Assembly: GCA_945835865.1 (NCBI GenBank) | Contig: CAMAJQ010000050.1 | Span: 1 to 6,191, forward strand | DNA: 6,191 bases | Source of the DNA: an uncultured Clostridia bacterium | Lineage (GTDB): Bacteria > Bacillota > Clostridia > Christensenellales > Borkfalkiaceae | Direction of reading: 5' to 3' | Part shown: positions 5,932-6,191 of the stretch, one piece after another | How the letters are laid out: each line of letters opens with the position of its first letter | Numbering within the stretch: the stretch's first letter is position 1 | Translations under genes and position numbers: made by a program | The notes under the pieces: model-generated | What the model was told of the DNA's origin: nothing | Databases searched by the model: none | The model's input: only the letters and a program-made list of their open reading frames with translations

Positions 5932-6191
5932 TGATCGTCGCGAAGTTCGGCGGGTCGTCGCTTGCAGGCGGGGAGGAAATGTCCGCGGCGGCGCTTCGGC
6001 TCGGCAGAGGAACGGAAGCGGGCGCGGTCGTCGTTTCGGCGGGCGGAAAAAAGAACGGGGAGAAAAAGATCACCGATCTTCTCATCGAGGCGTACGGGAA
6101 GATCAGTCGTGGCGAGGACGTAAGAAGTTGTCTGATGCCTTTTCTCGGGAGGGTCTCTCCGATCGTCGGTCGGCTGAAACTGAAAGTCGAT
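5931..6191 (+). CDS. lysC: Aspartate kinase, N-terminal part (3' truncated by window edge)
   Basis: Aspartokinase phosphorylates L-aspartate, the first step to lysine, threonine, methionine and diaminopimelate. The 87 visible residues start M-I-V-A-K-F-G-G-S-S-L, containing the nucleotide-binding KFGGSS motif (5-10) at the proper place just after the start. The segment VVVSAGGKKNGEKKITDLLI (about 35-54) matches the family's VVSA-P-G-K...D-K-ITDLLI stretch, except that the usual proline of SAPGK is glycine here. The ATG at 5931 shares its A with the stop of the preceding 36-codon gene (TGATG), and there is no strong independent ribosome binding site, so translation probably depends on coupling. 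The regulatory ACT domains, expected at the C-terminus, are beyond the window, so feedback type cannot be told. The symbol lysC is by family; a paralogue is possible. Confidence 0.88.
   Translation, partial: MIVAKFGGSSLAGGEEMSAAALRLGRGTEAGAVVVSAGGKKNGEKKITDLLIEAYGKISRGEDVRSCLMPFLGRVSPIVGRLKLKVD

Overview
The window looks like chromosomal DNA from a low-to-moderate GC Gram-positive bacterium, most likely an uncultured clostridial (Bacillota) lineage. Supporting signs are the comEC-holA gene order, a CdaA-type membrane diadenylate cyclase, strong AGGAG-like ribosome binding sites and textbook sigma-70/sigma-A promoters with 17-bp spacers. The taxonomic placement is inference. Everything recognisable is housekeeping or core accessory; I see no phage, insertion sequence, CRISPR array or toxin system.

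Left part (1-583): the C-terminal HD-type portion of a Ppx/GppA phosphatase, cut by the window start and followed by a terminator. Bases 641-890 hold no gene I can support. Bases 892-1404 are an RNA-gene block on the minus strand: a tRNA-Glu(CTC) with its own promoter and a strong shared terminator, and to its right a roughly 204-nt RNA that I call 6S RNA (ssrS) from its promoter, size and fold. The fold has a long closing rod, a small hairpin on the 3' side of the central bubble and an apical stem.

Middle part (1465-3819): a near-consensus promoter, divergent from the 6S promoter, drives a beta-lactamase-fold hydrolase (YhfI/RNase Z-like). It overlaps by 4 nt a ComEC-type DNA-uptake channel that stops just where the usual C-terminal metallo-beta-lactamase domain would begin. 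holA (DNA polymerase III delta subunit) follows with its own extended -10 promoter.

Right part (4961-6191): cdaA (c-di-AMP synthase), then a 36-codon single-span membrane peptide gene not annotated by length-filtered gene finding, then the start of an aspartate kinase gene whose ATG overlaps the peptide's stop (TGATG). The usual cdaA partner cdaR is absent immediately downstream.

Most interesting points: the unannotated 6S RNA, the ComEC without its nuclease domain next to a separate coupled MBL protein, and the tiny membrane protein between cdaA and the aspartokinase gene.
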